From: Azoarcus sp.
GTDB taxonomy: Bacteria > Pseudomonadota > Gammaproteobacteria > Burkholderiales > Rhodocyclaceae
Assembly (NCBI GenBank): GCA_031268195.1
Contig: JAIRXQ010000012.1
Coordinates: forward strand, 1 to 64,000
DNA: 64,000 bases
Reading direction: 5' to 3'
This document shows positions 49,138-59,611 of the stretch, in pieces; the stretch's first letter is position 1, and each line of letters starts with the position of its first letter. A model generated the notes under the pieces. It ran no database searches. It was given only the letters and a program-made list of their open reading frames with translations, and was not told the origin of the DNA. The translations under genes were made by a program, and so were the position numbers.

Positions 49138-50664
49138 TCAAAGCCGTCCGCCCGCGTTTTTGGCCGATGCCACCCGGTAATTGAGCAGCGCCAGCCGTTC
49201 GAGCAGGACGCCAGTGTTTTGCCGGAAGCGGGTCAACTCCCGTCCGTTCAGCGGCGCGGCATCGGGTAGCGTCACCGTCATCGGGTTTTGCGCGACTTCG
49301 TTGACGCGGAACTCGTAGTGCAGATGTGGCCCGGTGACGCGGCCGGTCGCACCGACGCGGGCGATGAACTCACCCTGTTCTACGGTGTTGCCCACGCGCA
49401 GGCCGGGCGCGAAAGCGTTCAGGTGGGCGTAGGCCGTGGTGATGCCGTCGTGGTGCTGAAGCACCACGATCTTGCCATAGCCGCTTTGCCAGCCGACGTA
49501 GACCACTTCGCCGTCGGACGTCGCGCGTACCGGGGTGCCGGTGGGCGCGCCGAAATCGACGCCGTTGTGATTGAGCCAGTTCCCGTGCACCGGATGCAGG
49601 CGGCGGCCGAAGCTGGAGGTCACGCGGGTATATTCCAGCGGCGAGCGCAGGAAGGAACGCTTCAGGCTTTTACCTTCGCTGGTGTAGTAGGCCGAGCGTC
49701 CGTCGGAAGAGGTATGGCGAAAGACCGTGTGACGTTTGCCCTGATTGACGAATTCGGCAGCGAGAATGCGGCCCGCGTGCGCTGGCGCGCCACGGTGGTA
49801 GAACGTCTCGTAGATCACGCTGAAAGTGTCGTCTTGTCGCAGGCCGGAATGAAAATCGATTTGATTGCCGAACAGATCGGCAAGCTGTGTGGCGACGCTG
49901 TCGGGCAGCCCGGCTTCCTCGGTGGCGGTAAACAGCGAATGTTTGATGACGCCGCTGCGCATCTCGGTGCCGCTGGCGAGCGCTACGCTGGGCGCGGTGG
50001 AAACCTGGAAGGGGGCCTCGATCGAATGGCGTGCCACGGTCAGGTCATTGCCGCTGGCGCGCGGCAGGCGCAGGGAAAGCAGATGGCCCGTGGCATCCAC
50101 CACGGCGGTGAATGTATCGCCCGGTTGCAGTTCGCGCAGGGCGCGGGCGCTGCCCTTGTTGTCCAGCAGCGTCAGCGCATCCTGCTCGGAGATGCCGAGA
50201 CGGCGGAAAACCGCTTGCAGCGTGTCGCCGGGGCCGATGCGATCTTCGTAGATGAAGGGCAGGTTGGGCGCGGGCAGCTCTTGCGCGGCGACCGGCAGGT
50301 TTTCCACGATCGTGTGCACGCCCGCGGGTTCTTCCGGCGCCACGACCGCGGTCGCGGCAACGCCGCCGAGCACGGACACCCCGGTAAAACCGGCGGCGAT
50401 CCAGGCGCGTCTGTTCTCGAACAGACGCCAGGGCAGTTCGGCCAGACTGCGCAACAGCACGATCATGCGCTTGCGCGGCTTCTCCATTCGCCAGCGCAGA
50501 TTACCCGCATGCCAGCGCAGGTCGGCCGCCACTTTGCCCGACAGGCCGCCGCCTACGCGCCACTGAACTTCGGTCGCGCGCCTGGGCTGTTCGGCCAGCC
50601 GCCAGCGCAGATCGCCTAGCCGCCACCGTAGTTCGGCTAGAATCCTGTTTTTTCTTATCCGCAT
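49138..50664 (-). CDS. M23 family peptidase (DD-endopeptidase) with Trp/Arg-repeat tail
   Basis: A 508-residue inner-membrane-anchored peptidoglycan endopeptidase of the MepM type. After a transmembrane helix at about 88-108 come a LysM-like segment ([16 protein letters not shown]), an OapA-like region, and the M23 domain with [14 protein letters not shown] and HLHYEF, which supply the zinc-binding His and Asp. The start at 50664 leaves an unusual 87-residue cytoplasmic tail with Trp at 14, 21, 35, 51, 58 and 79, mostly in LRWRL-like motifs at multiples of seven. Beside tyrS, as in many betaproteobacteria. Confidence 0.88.
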   Translation of the reverse strand: MRIRKNRILAELRWRLGDLRWRLAEQPRRATEVQWRVGGGLSGKVAADLRWHAGNLRWRMEKPRKRMIVLLRSLAELPWRLFENRRAWIAAGFTGVSVLGGVAATAVVAPEEPAGVHTIVENLPVAAQELPAPNLPFIYEDRIGPGDTLQAVFRRLGISEQDALTLLDNKGSARALRELQPGDTFTAVVDATGHLLSLRLPRASGNDLTVARHSIEAPFQVSTAPSVALASGTEMRSGVIKHSLFTATEEAGLPDSVATQLADLFGNQIDFHSGLRQDDTFSVIYETFYHRGAPAHAGRILAAEFVNQGKRHTVFRHTSSDGRSAYYTSEGKSLKRSFLRSPLEYTRVTSSFGRRLHPVHGNWLNHNGVDFGAPTGTPVRATSDGEVVYVGWQSGYGKIVVLQHHDGITTAYAHLNAFAPGLRVGNTVEQGEFIARVGATGRVTGPHLHYEFRVNEVAQNPMTVTLPDAAPLNGRELTRFRQNTGVLLERLALLNYRVASAKNAGGRL

Positions 50665-50745
50665 GATGTGAAACTCTCGTTGGGGACTGCAAGCGCAGTC
50701 TATCAAGGCATGCGGAGCGGCAAGTGTGACCTATTGGAGAATCCC

Positions 50746-51942
50746 ATGAAAGATTTGGAGGCCGCGATCACTTTGATCCGCCGTGGCGCGGACGAATTGC
50801 TGATCGAGGCCGAACTGGTCGAAAAAATGAAGCGCAGCAAGCCCTTGCGTGTCAAGGCGGGGTTCGACCCAACTGCGCCCGATCTGCACCTCGGCCATAC
50901 GGTTTTGCTCAACAAGCTGCGGCATTTCCAGGAGTTGGGGCACCATGTGATGTTCCTCATAGGAGACTTCACCGGCATGATTGGTGACCCCAGCGGCAAG
51001 AACGCCACCCGTCCGCCGCTGTCGCGTGAACAAGTTCTCGCCAACGCCGCCACCTACAAGGAACAGGTGTTCAAAATCCTCGATGCGGCGAAAACCGAAA
51101 TTTGCTTCAACTCCACGTGGATGAATGAGCTCGACGCCGCCGCGATGATTCGCCTCGCGGCGCGGCAAACGGTGGCGCGCATGCTGGAGCGCGACGATTT
51201 TGCCAAGCGTTACGCCAGCGAGCAGCCGATATCGATTCACGAATTCCTCTATCCGCTCTGCCAGGGGTACGACTCGGTGGCGATGAAGGCGGACATCGAA
51301 CTTGGCGGCACCGACCAGCGTTTCAACCTGTTGATGGGGCGCGAACTGCAAAAGCATTACGGGCAGGCACCGCAATGCGTGCTGATGATGCCGCTGCTCG
51401 AAGGCTTGGATGGCGTCAACAAAATGTCCAAGTCACTTGGTAATTACATTGGCATTGCCGAGCCGCCGCAGGAAATTTTCGGCAAAACCATGTCGGTGTC
51501 CGACACCTTGATGTGGCGCTATTACGATCTGCTTTCGTTCCGTTCCACGCCCGAAATCGCGGCGCTGAAGGCCGATGTCGAAGCGGGCCGCAACCCGCGT
51601 GACGCGAAAGTGATGCTGGCGCAGGAATTCGTCGCCCGTTTCCACGGCCAGAAAGCCGCTGCCGCCGCGCGCGCGGATTTCGAGGCGCGCTTCAGCAAAA
51701 ACGAAATTCCCGACGATCTTCCCGAAGTGCGCGTCGCCGTCGGCGCGGGCATGCCTATCTTCAAGGTCATCAAGGAGGCGGGGCTGACCGGCACCACGTC
51801 GGAGGCCATGCGCATGATCGAACAAGGTGCGGTGAAGCTTGATGGCGAACGCATCGAAGACCGCAACCTCGCGCTCGAAGCGGGCGGCAAGGTGGTTTTG
51901 CAGGTGGGCAAGCGCAAGTTTGCCGCCGTGGTGCTTGAATGA
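50746..51942 (+). CDS. tyrS: Tyrosyl-tRNA synthetase
   Basis: A class I synthetase of 398 residues. The HIGH motif is HLGH in [16 protein letters not shown] is intact in NKMSKSLGN, and a C-terminal S4 domain binds tRNA. The ATG at 50746 is preceded by TTGGAGA. The stop overlaps murI. Divergent from the M23 peptidase, with about 80 bases between them. Confidence 0.97.
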   Translation: MKDLEAAITLIRRGADELLIEAELVEKMKRSKPLRVKAGFDPTAPDLHLGHTVLLNKLRHFQELGHHVMFLIGDFTGMIGDPSGKNATRPPLSREQVLANAATYKEQVFKILDAAKTEICFNSTWMNELDAAAMIRLAARQTVARMLERDDFAKRYASEQPISIHEFLYPLCQGYDSVAMKADIELGGTDQRFNLLMGRELQKHYGQAPQCVLMMPLLEGLDGVNKMSKSLGNYIGIAEPPQEIFGKTMSVSDTLMWRYYDLLSFRSTPEIAALKADVEAGRNPRDAKVMLAQEFVARFHGQKAAAAARADFEARFSKNEIPDDLPEVRVAVGAGMPIFKVIKEAGLTGTTSEAMRMIEQGAVKLDGERIEDRNLALEAGGKVVLQVGKRKFAAVVLE

Positions 51943-52748
51943 GTGCTGGCGACAGCCGCCCGATCGGCGTTTTCGACTCCGGCGTCGGCGGCTTGACGGT
52001 GGTGCGCGCGCTCATGGAGCGCCTGCCGCTGGAGAGCATCATCTATTTCGGCGATACCGCGCGCGTGCCTTACGGCGTCAAGTCGGTGGCGACGATTCGC
52101 CAGTTCACCGCGCAGATCGTCGATTACCTGTTGCGGCAGGAAGTGAAGCTGCTCATCGTCGCCTGTAACACGATGGCGGCGGTTGCCGCCCGCGTCATCG
52201 CCACGCGCGCCCACGGTTTGCCGACGCTCGATGTGATCGAAGCGGGTTCCCGAGCTGCCGTCGCGGTCGGCAAAGGCGGACGCATCGGCGTCATCGGCAC
52301 GCCGACCACCATCAACAGCAACGCCTACGCCCGCCGCATCGCCGAGCTGGATCCTTCCGCCCGTCTCTATTCGCAAGCCTGTCCGCTGTTCGTGCCACTG
52401 GTCGAGGAGGGCTGGCTCGATCATCCGGTCACGCGGCTCACCGCGCAGGAATATTTGCGCCCCGTGCTCGCGGAGGACATCGGCAGCCTCGTGCTCGGCT
52501 GCACGCACTACCCGCTGCTCAAACCGCTGCTGCGCGAACTCGTCGGGGGAAACGTGCAACTCATCGACTCGGCGCTCACCACCGCTGAACTCGCCGCGCT
52601 TCGCCTGTCCGACGCCGGACTTGCCGCCGATGGATCGGAGCCCGCTACCTACCGCTACGTCGTCACCGACGTGCCGCTGCGCTTCCAGACGATCGGAGAG
52701 CGGTTTCTGGGGCGCTCATTGGGGGAGATCGAGAGGGTGGACTGGTAG
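51939..52748 (+). CDS. murI: Glutamate racemase
   Basis: Makes D-glutamate for peptidoglycan. A 269-residue protein with the two catalytic cysteines Cys76 (VACNTMAAV) and Cys188 (LGCTHYPLL), and [12 protein letters not shown] at the start. It overlaps the tyrS stop by four bases. Confidence 0.96.
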   Translation: MSAGDSRPIGVFDSGVGGLTVVRALMERLPLESIIYFGDTARVPYGVKSVATIRQFTAQIVDYLLRQEVKLLIVACNTMAAVAARVIATRAHGLPTLDVIEAGSRAAVAVGKGGRIGVIGTPTTINSNAYARRIAELDPSARLYSQACPLFVPLVEEGWLDHPVTRLTAQEYLRPVLAEDIGSLVLGCTHYPLLKPLLRELVGGNVQLIDSALTTAELAALRLSDAGLAADGSEPATYRYVVTDVPLRFQTIGERFLGRSLGEIERVDW

Positions 52749-52986
52749 CGATCGCGGCCCGCTTCCCGGGACATGGCGGCTTCCAACCTGTTCGCCACGC
52801 CCCGGAGGCGCGCGGGGAAATGCTGTTGCGCTGCCGTCAGCGCCACCCTCCTCACGAGGGGCTCTGGCGGAATCCGAATCCGCTCGAAGGACGCTCCAGA
52901 CCGCAAGGGCGCTCCAGACAATAGGGCAAAGCCGGTCGGTGACAATCGAGGCGGATTCAGGCATCCGTCCGCGCAGGGATATTTCT

Positions 52987-53331
52987 TTACGTGGTGAGCC
53001 AGCCGCGCGCGCTTTCCTCGTCATCGAAAACTTCGATTTCCGCATCGACGAAGAATTGCGACACCCATGCGCTCCATGTGACCCACTGGTCGTCGGTGAG
53101 GATGGCGATGCGGCGGAATTCGTGAGGGTTTTGCCGGGAGTGGCGGATTTCCTCGAAGGCGACATCCAGGGTGAAACTGGCCATTTCGCGCAGGTCGAAA
53201 AGCAGGTCGAGTGGGCCGCTGGCTTGGGCTTTGGGGTCGGTCAAGTCCTCGAATTCACGGTAATCGGCCAAGGTGAATTCGCCAAAGACGACGGCGGTGA
53301 CGGGGTTGCCGCAGTTGTCGATGCTGATCAT
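52987..53331 (-). CDS. STAS/SpoIIAA-like protein
   Basis: A soluble 114-residue protein that resembles the SpoIIAA-like family (PF11964): an N-terminal strand pair, LLFDLREMASFTLD, RRIAILTDDQWVTW, and a final helix EVFDDEESARGWL. No signal peptide and no operon partner; the function is unknown. The 238 bases between murI and this gene hold nothing recognisable. Confidence 0.7.
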   Translation of the reverse strand: MISIDNCGNPVTAVVFGEFTLADYREFEDLTDPKAQASGPLDLLFDLREMASFTLDVAFEEIRHSRQNPHEFRRIAILTDDQWVTWSAWVSQFFVDAEIEVFDDEESARGWLTT

Positions 53332-53362
53332 GGAAGAGCTCCGGGTCGTGAACTTGGCATCA

Positions 53363-54682
53363 CTATAACCCGGCTTGGACGCGCGGCAGGATCACTGTGG
53401 CGACGAGTCCCCCTTTTGGGTGGTTATCGAGGGTGACGCTGCCGCGCTGGACGTGCAGCAGGTTGCGGGTGATCGCAAGGCCAAGCCCCGTGCCGCCTGT
53501 TGCGCGGTTGCGCGAGGCTTCGGCGCGGTAGAACGGCTCGAAAACCCGTTCGCGTTCTTCGGCGGGCAGACCGGGGCCGTGGTCGCGGATGACGATGCAA
53601 AACGTTGCGGGCGTCTCTGAGAGCGCGACGTCGACCTCTTTACCGTATTTCACGCCGTTCTCGATCAGATTCCACAGGGCGCGGCGCAGCGCGACGGGTT
53701 GGCCCATGAAGGGGGCCGATGCCTGCCCGCTGACGGAAACCGTCCAGTTCGTATCGGCGGCTTCGCCCGACAGCGCGGCGAGCAGGCCGTTCAGATCGAT
53801 GGGCTGCGGCGGGGCGCAGGCGTCCATGCTGCGCGCGTAAATCAAGCCTTCGCGGATCAGGGTTTGCATGGCGTCGAGATCGGTCTGGATGCGTTCCTTG
53901 AGCGCGTCGTCCTCGACCATCTCGGCGCGTAGGCGCAGGCGGGTGATGGGCGTTTGCAGATCGTGCGAGATGGCGGCGAGGATGCGGCTGCGTTCCTGCA
54001 TGTGCGCGAGGATGCGTTGCTGCATCTGGTTGAAGGCTTCCGCGGCCTGCACGACTTCGATGGGGCCGGTGAGTTCGAGCGGGGCGCGTTCGGGGTCTTC
54101 GCCCAATGCGTGCGCGGCGGCGGCCATCTTCGAGAGCGGACGGGTGGCGATGCGTACACAAAACCAGGTGAGGATGCCAATGCCCACGATCATGCTGAGC
54201 GTGCTCAACACCACGGACAGCGGCGGGATGTGGATCGGCTCTGGCGGGCGGCGCAGGCTGCCGATGAGCAGGGTGCCGTCGGCCAGTTTGACGGCGACGA
54301 GGTGACGAGTGCGCTGGGGGTCTTCCTCGCTGCGATGGACGTAGGCAATGGGCGCGCGCTCCGGCATGACTTTGCGCAACGCCGGCAGCAGGGGATCGGC
54401 GGGCTGCGGTTCGACTCGCTCGGGAAGCTCGTTCAGCGCCAGACGCATGAGGCTGCGATCGTGTTTCTTGAGTGCGCGCAGGCGCTCCTGCGGGGGGATG
54501 TCGTCGAGGATGTCGGCGTTGGAGGCGATTTCCTGCGCGATGCGCTCGAAGATCGCTTCGCGCCCGAGCCGCTCCCCTTCCTTGACGAAAATGGCGATGC
54601 CGACCATCAGCACCAGAAAGATGCCGACCAGCAGGATCAGCAGCAGGCGGGCGAACAGGCTGCGTGGCCAGCAGGCGTTCAC
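53363..54682 (-). CDS. EnvZ-type sensor histidine kinase
   Basis: A 439-residue inner-membrane kinase: transmembrane helices at about 9-31 and 155-175, a 120-residue periplasmic sensor domain, HAMP (about 178-230), H-box ISHDLQTPITRLR, and an ATPase domain with NLIENGVKYG, DHGPGLP and GTGLGLAI. It overlaps the response regulator by four bases. Confidence 0.92.
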   Translation of the reverse strand: MNACWPRSLFARLLLILLVGIFLVLMVGIAIFVKEGERLGREAIFERIAQEIASNADILDDIPPQERLRALKKHDRSLMRLALNELPERVEPQPADPLLPALRKVMPERAPIAYVHRSEEDPQRTRHLVAVKLADGTLLIGSLRRPPEPIHIPPLSVVLSTLSMIVGIGILTWFCVRIATRPLSKMAAAAHALGEDPERAPLELTGPIEVVQAAEAFNQMQQRILAHMQERSRILAAISHDLQTPITRLRLRAEMVEDDALKERIQTDLDAMQTLIREGLIYARSMDACAPPQPIDLNGLLAALSGEAADTNWTVSVSGQASAPFMGQPVALRRALWNLIENGVKYGKEVDVALSETPATFCIVIRDHGPGLPAEERERVFEPFYRAEASRNRATGGTGLGLAITRNLLHVQRGSVTLDNHPKGGLVATVILPRVQAGL

Positions 54683-55431
54683 TGCGTCTTTCCGTTGGCG
54701 TCGACCTCGCAGGCGAGCACGTAGCCTTCATTGCGCACCGTTTTGATGATCGCGGGTTCACGGGCATTGTCGCCGAGGCGCTGGCGCAGGCGGCTCATCA
54801 AGAGGTCGATGGAGCGGTCGAACACGTCGGCCTCGCGTCCTTGGGTGAATTCCATCAGTTGATCGCGCGAGAGCACGCGCTGCGGGTGGGAGAGGAAAAC
54901 GTTGAGCATTCGGTATTCTGCCCCGGACAGGGCGACGACGGTGCCCCCGGCGTCGATGAGATGGCGGGCCACGGTGTCCAGCCGCCAGTTGGCGAAACGC
55001 AGTTCGCGCGCCGGGGCGCTGGAAGCGGCGGCGAGATTGGGGGGGAGCGCGCGGGCGCGGCGCAGGATGGCGCGGACGCGGGCGAAGAGCTCACGCGGCA
55101 CGAAGGGCTTGGGGAGGTAGTCGTCAGCGCCCATTTCCAGACCGATGATGCGATCCATGTCTTCGCCGCGCGCGGTGAGCATCAGCACGGGCGTATCGGC
55201 GTTGGGGCCGTTGCTGGCGCGCAGGTTGCGGCATAGCGTGAGGCCATCTTCGCCGGGCATCATGATGTCGAGCACAATCAGGTCGATGCGATGTGCCTCC
55301 AGCGCGGCGCGCATTTCGCGCCCGTCGGCGGCGGTGGTGCAGCGCAGACCCTGCTTTTCGAGGTAGCTGGCAAGCAGGGTGCGAATGTCGCGGTCGTCAT
55401 CGACGATGAGGATGTGGTCCTGGTTGGACAT
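54679..55431 (-). CDS. OmpR-family response regulator
   Basis: A 250-residue regulator: receiver domain with Asp11-Asp12 pocket, phospho-acceptor Asp55 in VLDIMMPGEDG and Lys in LPKPFVPREL, then an OmpR/PhoB winged helix (LSGAEYRMLNVFLSHPQRVLSR, VDANGK tail). First gene of the pair with the EnvZ-type kinase. The divergent spy-like gene is a probable target. Confidence 0.93.
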   Translation of the reverse strand: MSNQDHILIVDDDRDIRTLLASYLEKQGLRCTTAADGREMRAALEAHRIDLIVLDIMMPGEDGLTLCRNLRASNGPNADTPVLMLTARGEDMDRIIGLEMGADDYLPKPFVPRELFARVRAILRRARALPPNLAAASSAPARELRFANWRLDTVARHLIDAGGTVVALSGAEYRMLNVFLSHPQRVLSRDQLMEFTQGREADVFDRSIDLLMSRLRQRLGDNAREPAIIKTVRNEGYVLACEVDANGKTQ

Positions 55432-55636
55432 GAGCAGTTCTCCGTAACCCGTGCTTTTCGCACAGCGTGCATCTTAGGCGGCTGTGAAGGCGTATTGTAT
55501 TTTTATGTATCCTTGGCGTTTCCGGAAACATCGTGATTCAATATTCGTGTGCAATGAAACAGTGCGCGCCTGTTATTCGGGTTCCAATGTGTCCGTCGAC
55601 GAACCTGACATTTTGCGTTTTTAGAGGAGAACACTC

Positions 55637-56140
55637 ATGCAAAACTGGATCAAAACCTCGCTGATCGCTGCCTTGGCGGCTTCGACCCTGCTCGGTAGCC
55701 CGGCTGTCATGGCCAAAGGTGGTCAGCACCATCATCAGCAGGCCGCCGTCAACCCGGAACAAGCCAAGGCGAAATGGCTGCGGCAAAACGAGGCGCAATT
55801 GGCGAGACTTGAGCTTGCGCTCGTGTTGACGCCGGAACAAAAGCCGGCGTGGGAAACGTTCAAGGCCGCAGTCACGGCGCGTAACGAGACGGTGTTGAAC
55901 GACATGGAAATCACGACCAAAGTCGGCGAGGCCGCCACCGTGGTCGAACGACTGAAACGCGCGGAAGAAGTCACCGCGCAACGCTCGAAACTGTTGGGCG
56001 AAACGCGCAGGGACGTCGAGGCGTTCTATGTCATCCTGAACGATACGCAAAAGACGGTGTTCGATGACGAGGTCTACCGCCTCCTGCCTTCGCGTCAAGG
56101 CGTGGTTCAAACGAAAAAGGGCAAACGCAGCAAGAAGTGA
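55637..56140 (+). CDS. Spy/CpxP-like periplasmic protein
   Basis: A 167-residue protein with a signal peptide (about 1-26, ending VMA) and a helical LTXXQ-type domain: LVLTPEQKPAWETFK and VILNDTQKTVFDDEV are the two recognisable motifs. Relatives are periplasmic chaperones or sensors of envelope stress. AGAGGAGA lies before the ATG. It is divergent from the OmpR/EnvZ-like pair, which may control it. Confidence 0.82.
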   Translation: MQNWIKTSLIAALAASTLLGSPAVMAKGGQHHHQQAAVNPEQAKAKWLRQNEAQLARLELALVLTPEQKPAWETFKAAVTARNETVLNDMEITTKVGEAATVVERLKRAEEVTAQRSKLLGETRRDVEAFYVILNDTQKTVFDDEVYRLLPSRQGVVQTKKGKRSKK

Positions 56141-56201
56141 TCCCGCGCGTCCGTTTGCGCCGGGGTCGCTTCCAAGGCATTCGATCCCGGCAAACACCAC
56201 C

Positions 56202-56234
56202 AAGCCGCCCCACCAAGCCACCTTGGGGCGGCTT
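56202..56234. terminator. Inverted repeat between the spy-like gene and clpA
   Basis: AAGCCGCCCC (56202-56211) and GGGGCGGCTT (56225-56234) form a perfect 10-bp stem with a 13-base loop between convergent genes. The T-tract is weak, so efficiency is uncertain. Confidence 0.55.
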
Positions 56235-56269
56235 CGTCGTCTCTGCGTGAGGATGTGGGGCGATCGAGC

Positions 56270-58570
56270 CTACACGACGGCGGCTTCGGAATCGGGGACG
56301 GCGTCCTGATCCTGATCGAAGCAGAGCTTGATCTTTTCCTCGTCCGGGTCGATGTCGATCGTCACCTTGCCGCCGTTGGCAAGCCGTCCGAACAGCAGCT
56401 CGTCGGCGAGCGCGGAGCGGATCATGTCCTGAATCAGCCGTGCCATCGGCCGTGCGCCCATCATTGGGTCGAATCCCTTGTCGGCGAGCCACGCCTTCAG
56501 GGCGTCGGTAAATTGTGCATCGACCTTCTTCTCGTGCAGCTGTGCTTCGAGCTGCATCAGGAACTTGTCGACCACGCGCAGGATGATTTCGCCATTGAGC
56601 GCCTTGAAGGAAATCATGGCGTCGAGCCGGTTGCGGAATTCGGGCGTGAAGGTGCGCTTGATCTCGCTCATCTCGTCGCCCACTTCGCGCTTGGCCGAGA
56701 AGCCCATCACCGACTTCTGCATCGCCTCCGCGCCCGCGTTGGTGGTCATGATGAGGATGACGTTGCGGAAATCGGCCTGCCGCCCGTTGTTGTCGGTCAG
56801 CGTGCCGTGATCCATCACCTGCAACAGGATGTTGTAGATATCCGGGTGTGCCTTTTCGATTTCGTCGAGCAGCAGCACGCAGTGCGGCTTTTTGGTGATC
56901 TGCTCGGTGAGCAGGCCGCCCTGATCGAAGCCGACGTAGCCCGGCGGCGCACCGATCAGACGACTGACGGCATGGCGCTCCATGTATTCGGACATATCGA
57001 ACCGGACCAGTTCGATGCCCAGCGTATAGGCGAGCTGGCGCGCCACTTCCGTCTTGCCGACGCCGGTTGGCCCGGAAAAGAGGAACGAGCCGATGGGTTT
57101 TTGTGGATTGCCCAGACCGGAGCGCGACATCTTGATGGCTTTCGCCAGCGCTCCGATGGCTTCGTCCTGACCGAACACGACGTTCTTGAGATCGCGCTCC
57201 AGCATTTTCAACGAGGCGCGGTCATCCTGCGACACGTTGCGCGGCGGGATGCGCGCGATTTTGGCGACGATGTCCTCGATCTCGGTCTTGCCGATGGTTT
57301 TCTTCTGGCGTGACTTGGGCAGTATGCGCTGCGCGGCGCCCGCCTCGTCGATCACGTCGATGGCCTTGTCGGGCAGGTGGCGGTCGTTGATGTATTTGGC
57401 GGAAAGCTCGGCGGCGCTGGAGAGCGCCGAAGCGGAATACTTGATGCCGTGGTGTTCCTCGAAGCGTGTTTTCAGCCCTTTGAGGATTTCGACGGTTTCG
57501 GCCACCGACGGCTCGACGATGTCGACTTTCTGGAAGCGGCGCGAGAGCGCGTGATCTTTCTCGAAGATTTGGCGGAACTCGGTGTAGGTGGTTGCGCCGA
57601 TGCACTTCAACTGCCCGGCGGACAAAGCGGGTTTCAACAGGTTGGAAGCATCCAGCGTGCCGCCGGAGGCCGCGCCCGCGCCGATCAGGGTGTGGATTTC
57701 GTCGATGAACAAGATCGCATCCTTGTTCTCGACCAGCTGCTTGAGCACCGCTTTCATGCGTTGCTCGAAGTCGCCGCGATATTTGGTGCCCGCGAGCAAT
57801 GCGCCCATATCCAAGGCGTAGACCTGCGCGTTTTCGAGGATGTCCGGCACGCGCTTGTCGACGATGCGGTGCGCCAGCCCTTCCGCGATGGCGGTTTTGC
57901 CCACACCCGCTTCACCGACCAGCAGCGGATTGTTCTTGCGGCGGCGGCACAGCGTTTGCACGACACGCTCGATTTCCTTGTCGCGCCCGATCAGCGGGTC
58001 GATCTTGCCCTGTAGCACTTGCTGGTTGAGATTGTGGGTATAGGTTTCGAGCACGCTGGCGCGCGGTTTTTCTTCCGCCGCCGCTTCCTGTTCGGGCGTC
58101 TCCGGCTCGTTGCGGTTGGGCGCTGGGGCGTCCTGCTTCGGCTTGGCGATGCCGTGCGAGATGTAATTCACCACGTCGAGGCGAGTGGCATTCTGGCGCT
58201 GAAGGAAAAAGACGGCGTGCGAATCCTTTTCACCGAAGATGGCCACCAGCACGTTGGCGCCGTTGACTTCCTTTTTGCCCGAGGACTGCACATGCAGGAT
58301 GGCGCGCTGGATGACGCGCTGGAAGCCGAGCGTGGGCTGCGTTTCGATTTCCTCGTTGCCGCCGATCTTCGGGGTGTGCTCACCGATGAATTGCGTGAGG
58401 TCGTGGCGCAGATCGTTGATGTTGACCGCGCAGGCGCGCAGCACTTCGGCAGCGGACGGATTATCCAGCAGCGCGAGCAGCAGATGCTCGACGGTGATGA
58501 ATTCATGCCGTTTCTGCCGTGCCTCGACGAAGGCCATATGCAGACTGACTTCCAGTTCTTGCGCGATCAT
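56270..58570 (-). CDS. clpA: ATP-dependent Clp protease ATP-binding subunit ClpA
   Basis: An AAA+ unfoldase of 766 residues that feeds ClpP. Clp N domain (about 1-140), then two ATPase modules with Walker A GEAGVGKT and GPTGVGKT, and [10 protein letters not shown] and [15 protein letters not shown] as Walker B regions. The ClpP-docking loop reads MGF where E. coli has IGL. The start overlaps the stop of clpS. No clpP in the window. Confidence 0.95.
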   Translation of the reverse strand: MIAQELEVSLHMAFVEARQKRHEFITVEHLLLALLDNPSAAEVLRACAVNINDLRHDLTQFIGEHTPKIGGNEEIETQPTLGFQRVIQRAILHVQSSGKKEVNGANVLVAIFGEKDSHAVFFLQRQNATRLDVVNYISHGIAKPKQDAPAPNRNEPETPEQEAAAEEKPRASVLETYTHNLNQQVLQGKIDPLIGRDKEIERVVQTLCRRRKNNPLLVGEAGVGKTAIAEGLAHRIVDKRVPDILENAQVYALDMGALLAGTKYRGDFEQRMKAVLKQLVENKDAILFIDEIHTLIGAGAASGGTLDASNLLKPALSAGQLKCIGATTYTEFRQIFEKDHALSRRFQKVDIVEPSVAETVEILKGLKTRFEEHHGIKYSASALSSAAELSAKYINDRHLPDKAIDVIDEAGAAQRILPKSRQKKTIGKTEIEDIVAKIARIPPRNVSQDDRASLKMLERDLKNVVFGQDEAIGALAKAIKMSRSGLGNPQKPIGSFLFSGPTGVGKTEVARQLAYTLGIELVRFDMSEYMERHAVSRLIGAPPGYVGFDQGGLLTEQITKKPHCVLLLDEIEKAHPDIYNILLQVMDHGTLTDNNGRQADFRNVILIMTTNAGAEAMQKSVMGFSAKREVGDEMSEIKRTFTPEFRNRLDAMISFKALNGEIILRVVDKFLMQLEAQLHEKKVDAQFTDALKAWLADKGFDPMMGARPMARLIQDMIRSALADELLFGRLANGGKVTIDIDPDEEKIKLCFDQDQDAVPDSEAAVV

Positions 58571-58881
58571 TCGTTTTCCTCCATCACGCATGCCAGCGGA
58601 TGTTGGTGCTGGCGTGCGTAGGATACGACTTGTTTAACCTTGGTCGAAGCCACATCCTTGGTGAAAACCCCACACATGCCCATGCCCTCTCTGTGGATCT
58701 GCAACATGATCCGGGTGGCGCGTTCGCGGTTCATGCTGAAATATTTTTGCAGCACAACGACGACGAAGTCCATCGGGGTGAAGTCATCGTTGAGCAGAAG
58801 TACCTTATAGAGCGGCGGCCGGCGCGTCTTCGGGCGCATCGCTTCCAATACGGTTCCGTCTTGTTTCTGAATCGAAGTCAT
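58567..58881 (-). CDS. clpS: ATP-dependent Clp protease adaptor ClpS
   Basis: A 104-residue N-end-rule adaptor that hands substrates to Clp[21 protein letters not shown] and [23 protein letters not shown] carry the substrate pocket. The ATG at 58881 gives the normal length with a flexible N-terminal tail. It overlaps clpA, the usual partner. Confidence 0.95.
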   Translation of the reverse strand: MTSIQKQDGTVLEAMRPKTRRPPLYKVLLLNDDFTPMDFVVVVLQKYFSMNRERATRIMLQIHREGMGMCGVFTKDVASTKVKQVVSYARQHQHPLACVMEENE

Positions 58882-59009
58882 GTGGGTGATTCTAATCGAG
58901 CCTTGTGCACAAATGGCGTGAGTGGAACACGGACGGCGTGCGACGCGCAATGTCCGGCAAAATCCTTCACGTCGGCAATCATTTTCCGCGATGTGGAGCG
59001 GCAAATGCA

Positions 59010-59028
59010 CGAAAAATGCCATTTTTCG
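59010..59028. promoter_or_regulatory. A/T-tract palindrome between clpS and csp
   Basis: CGAAAAAT and ATTTTTCG form a perfect 8-bp stem with a 3-base loop between divergent genes. It could be an operator. Confidence 0.35.
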
Positions 59029-59093
59029 CCCCCGATACCGCCGCGCGATGTTGCATGGGTAGCGCAAATATGAGTCTGCATGAGAATTAACCG

Positions 59094-59122
59094 TTGACGT
59101 TCCCTGAACAAATGCGTAAAAA
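59094..59122 (+). promoter_or_regulatory. Candidate promoter of the cold-shock gene
   Basis: TTGACG (59094-59099), a 17-base spacer and TAAAAA (59117-59122). This would give a leader of about 160 bases, in the range known for csp mRNAs. Confidence 0.45.
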
Positions 59123-59291
59123 CAACAACGTGCGTTAGTCAGTCACATTCGCTGCGGGGCGCTGGAGGCTTGTTTGCCGGTTTGTAGTATTTCCGACAAG
59201 GCGCTGGGTAGTAGTCCGGATGTTTGATGAATGCGCCGGCCGGGAGGGCTCCGGGCTGTATCAAGTCGTCACTTTGAAGGATTAAGGCAAT

Positions 59292-59498
59292 ATGGCAACT
59301 GGCACTGTCAAATGGTTCAACGATTCCAAGGGGTTCGGTTTCATCACGCCCGACGACGGAAGCGAGGACCTGTTCGCGCATTTTTCCGCTATCAACATGA
59401 GCGGTTTCAAAACCCTGAAGGAAGGCGAAAAGGTTTCCTTCGACGTCACCCAAGGACCGAAAGGCAAGCAGGCTTCGAACATTCAGCGAGCTGCCTGA
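59292..59498 (+). CDS. Cold-shock protein
   Basis: A 68-residue single-stranded nucleic-acid-binding protein. RNP1 is KGFGFI at residues 13-18 and RNP2 LFAHF at about 27-31, on the [10 protein letters not shown] start. Members act as RNA chaperones; several copies per genome are common, so cold induction of this one is not certain. GAAGGATTAAGG precedes the ATG. Confidence 0.95.
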   Translation: MATGTVKWFNDSKGFGFITPDDGSEDLFAHFSAINMSGFKTLKEGEKVSFDVTQGPKGKQASNIQRAA

Positions 59499-59523
59499 GG
59501 ATTTCCCTGGCGGGGTAAAACCC

Positions 59524-59563
59524 AAAAGAAAAAGGCCGCTGGAGACGGTGGCCTTTTTCTTTT
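59524..59563 (+). terminator. Intrinsic terminator after the cold-shock gene
   Basis: AAAAGAAAAAGGCC (59524-59537) and GGCCTTTTTCTTTT (59550-59563) form a perfect 14-bp stem with a 12-base loop. The sequence reads as a terminator in both directions, so it may also end the convergent aspS transcript. Confidence 0.9.
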
Positions 59564-59611
59564 ACGAACGTTCGTGATCGGTGCAGGATCGGCCGGGGTC
59601 GGCCGCCCCTG

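Larger units (their letters stand above)
58882..59291. other. Divergent intergenic region between clpS and the cold-shock gene
   Basis: A 410-base gap. It has a perfect CGAAAAAT-GCC-ATTTTTCG palindrome (59010-59028), a promoter candidate TTGACG-N17-TAAAAA (59094-59122), and about 160 bases of probable long 5' leader before the cold-shock ATG, as is usual for csp genes. No protein gene is seen. Confidence 0.55.
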
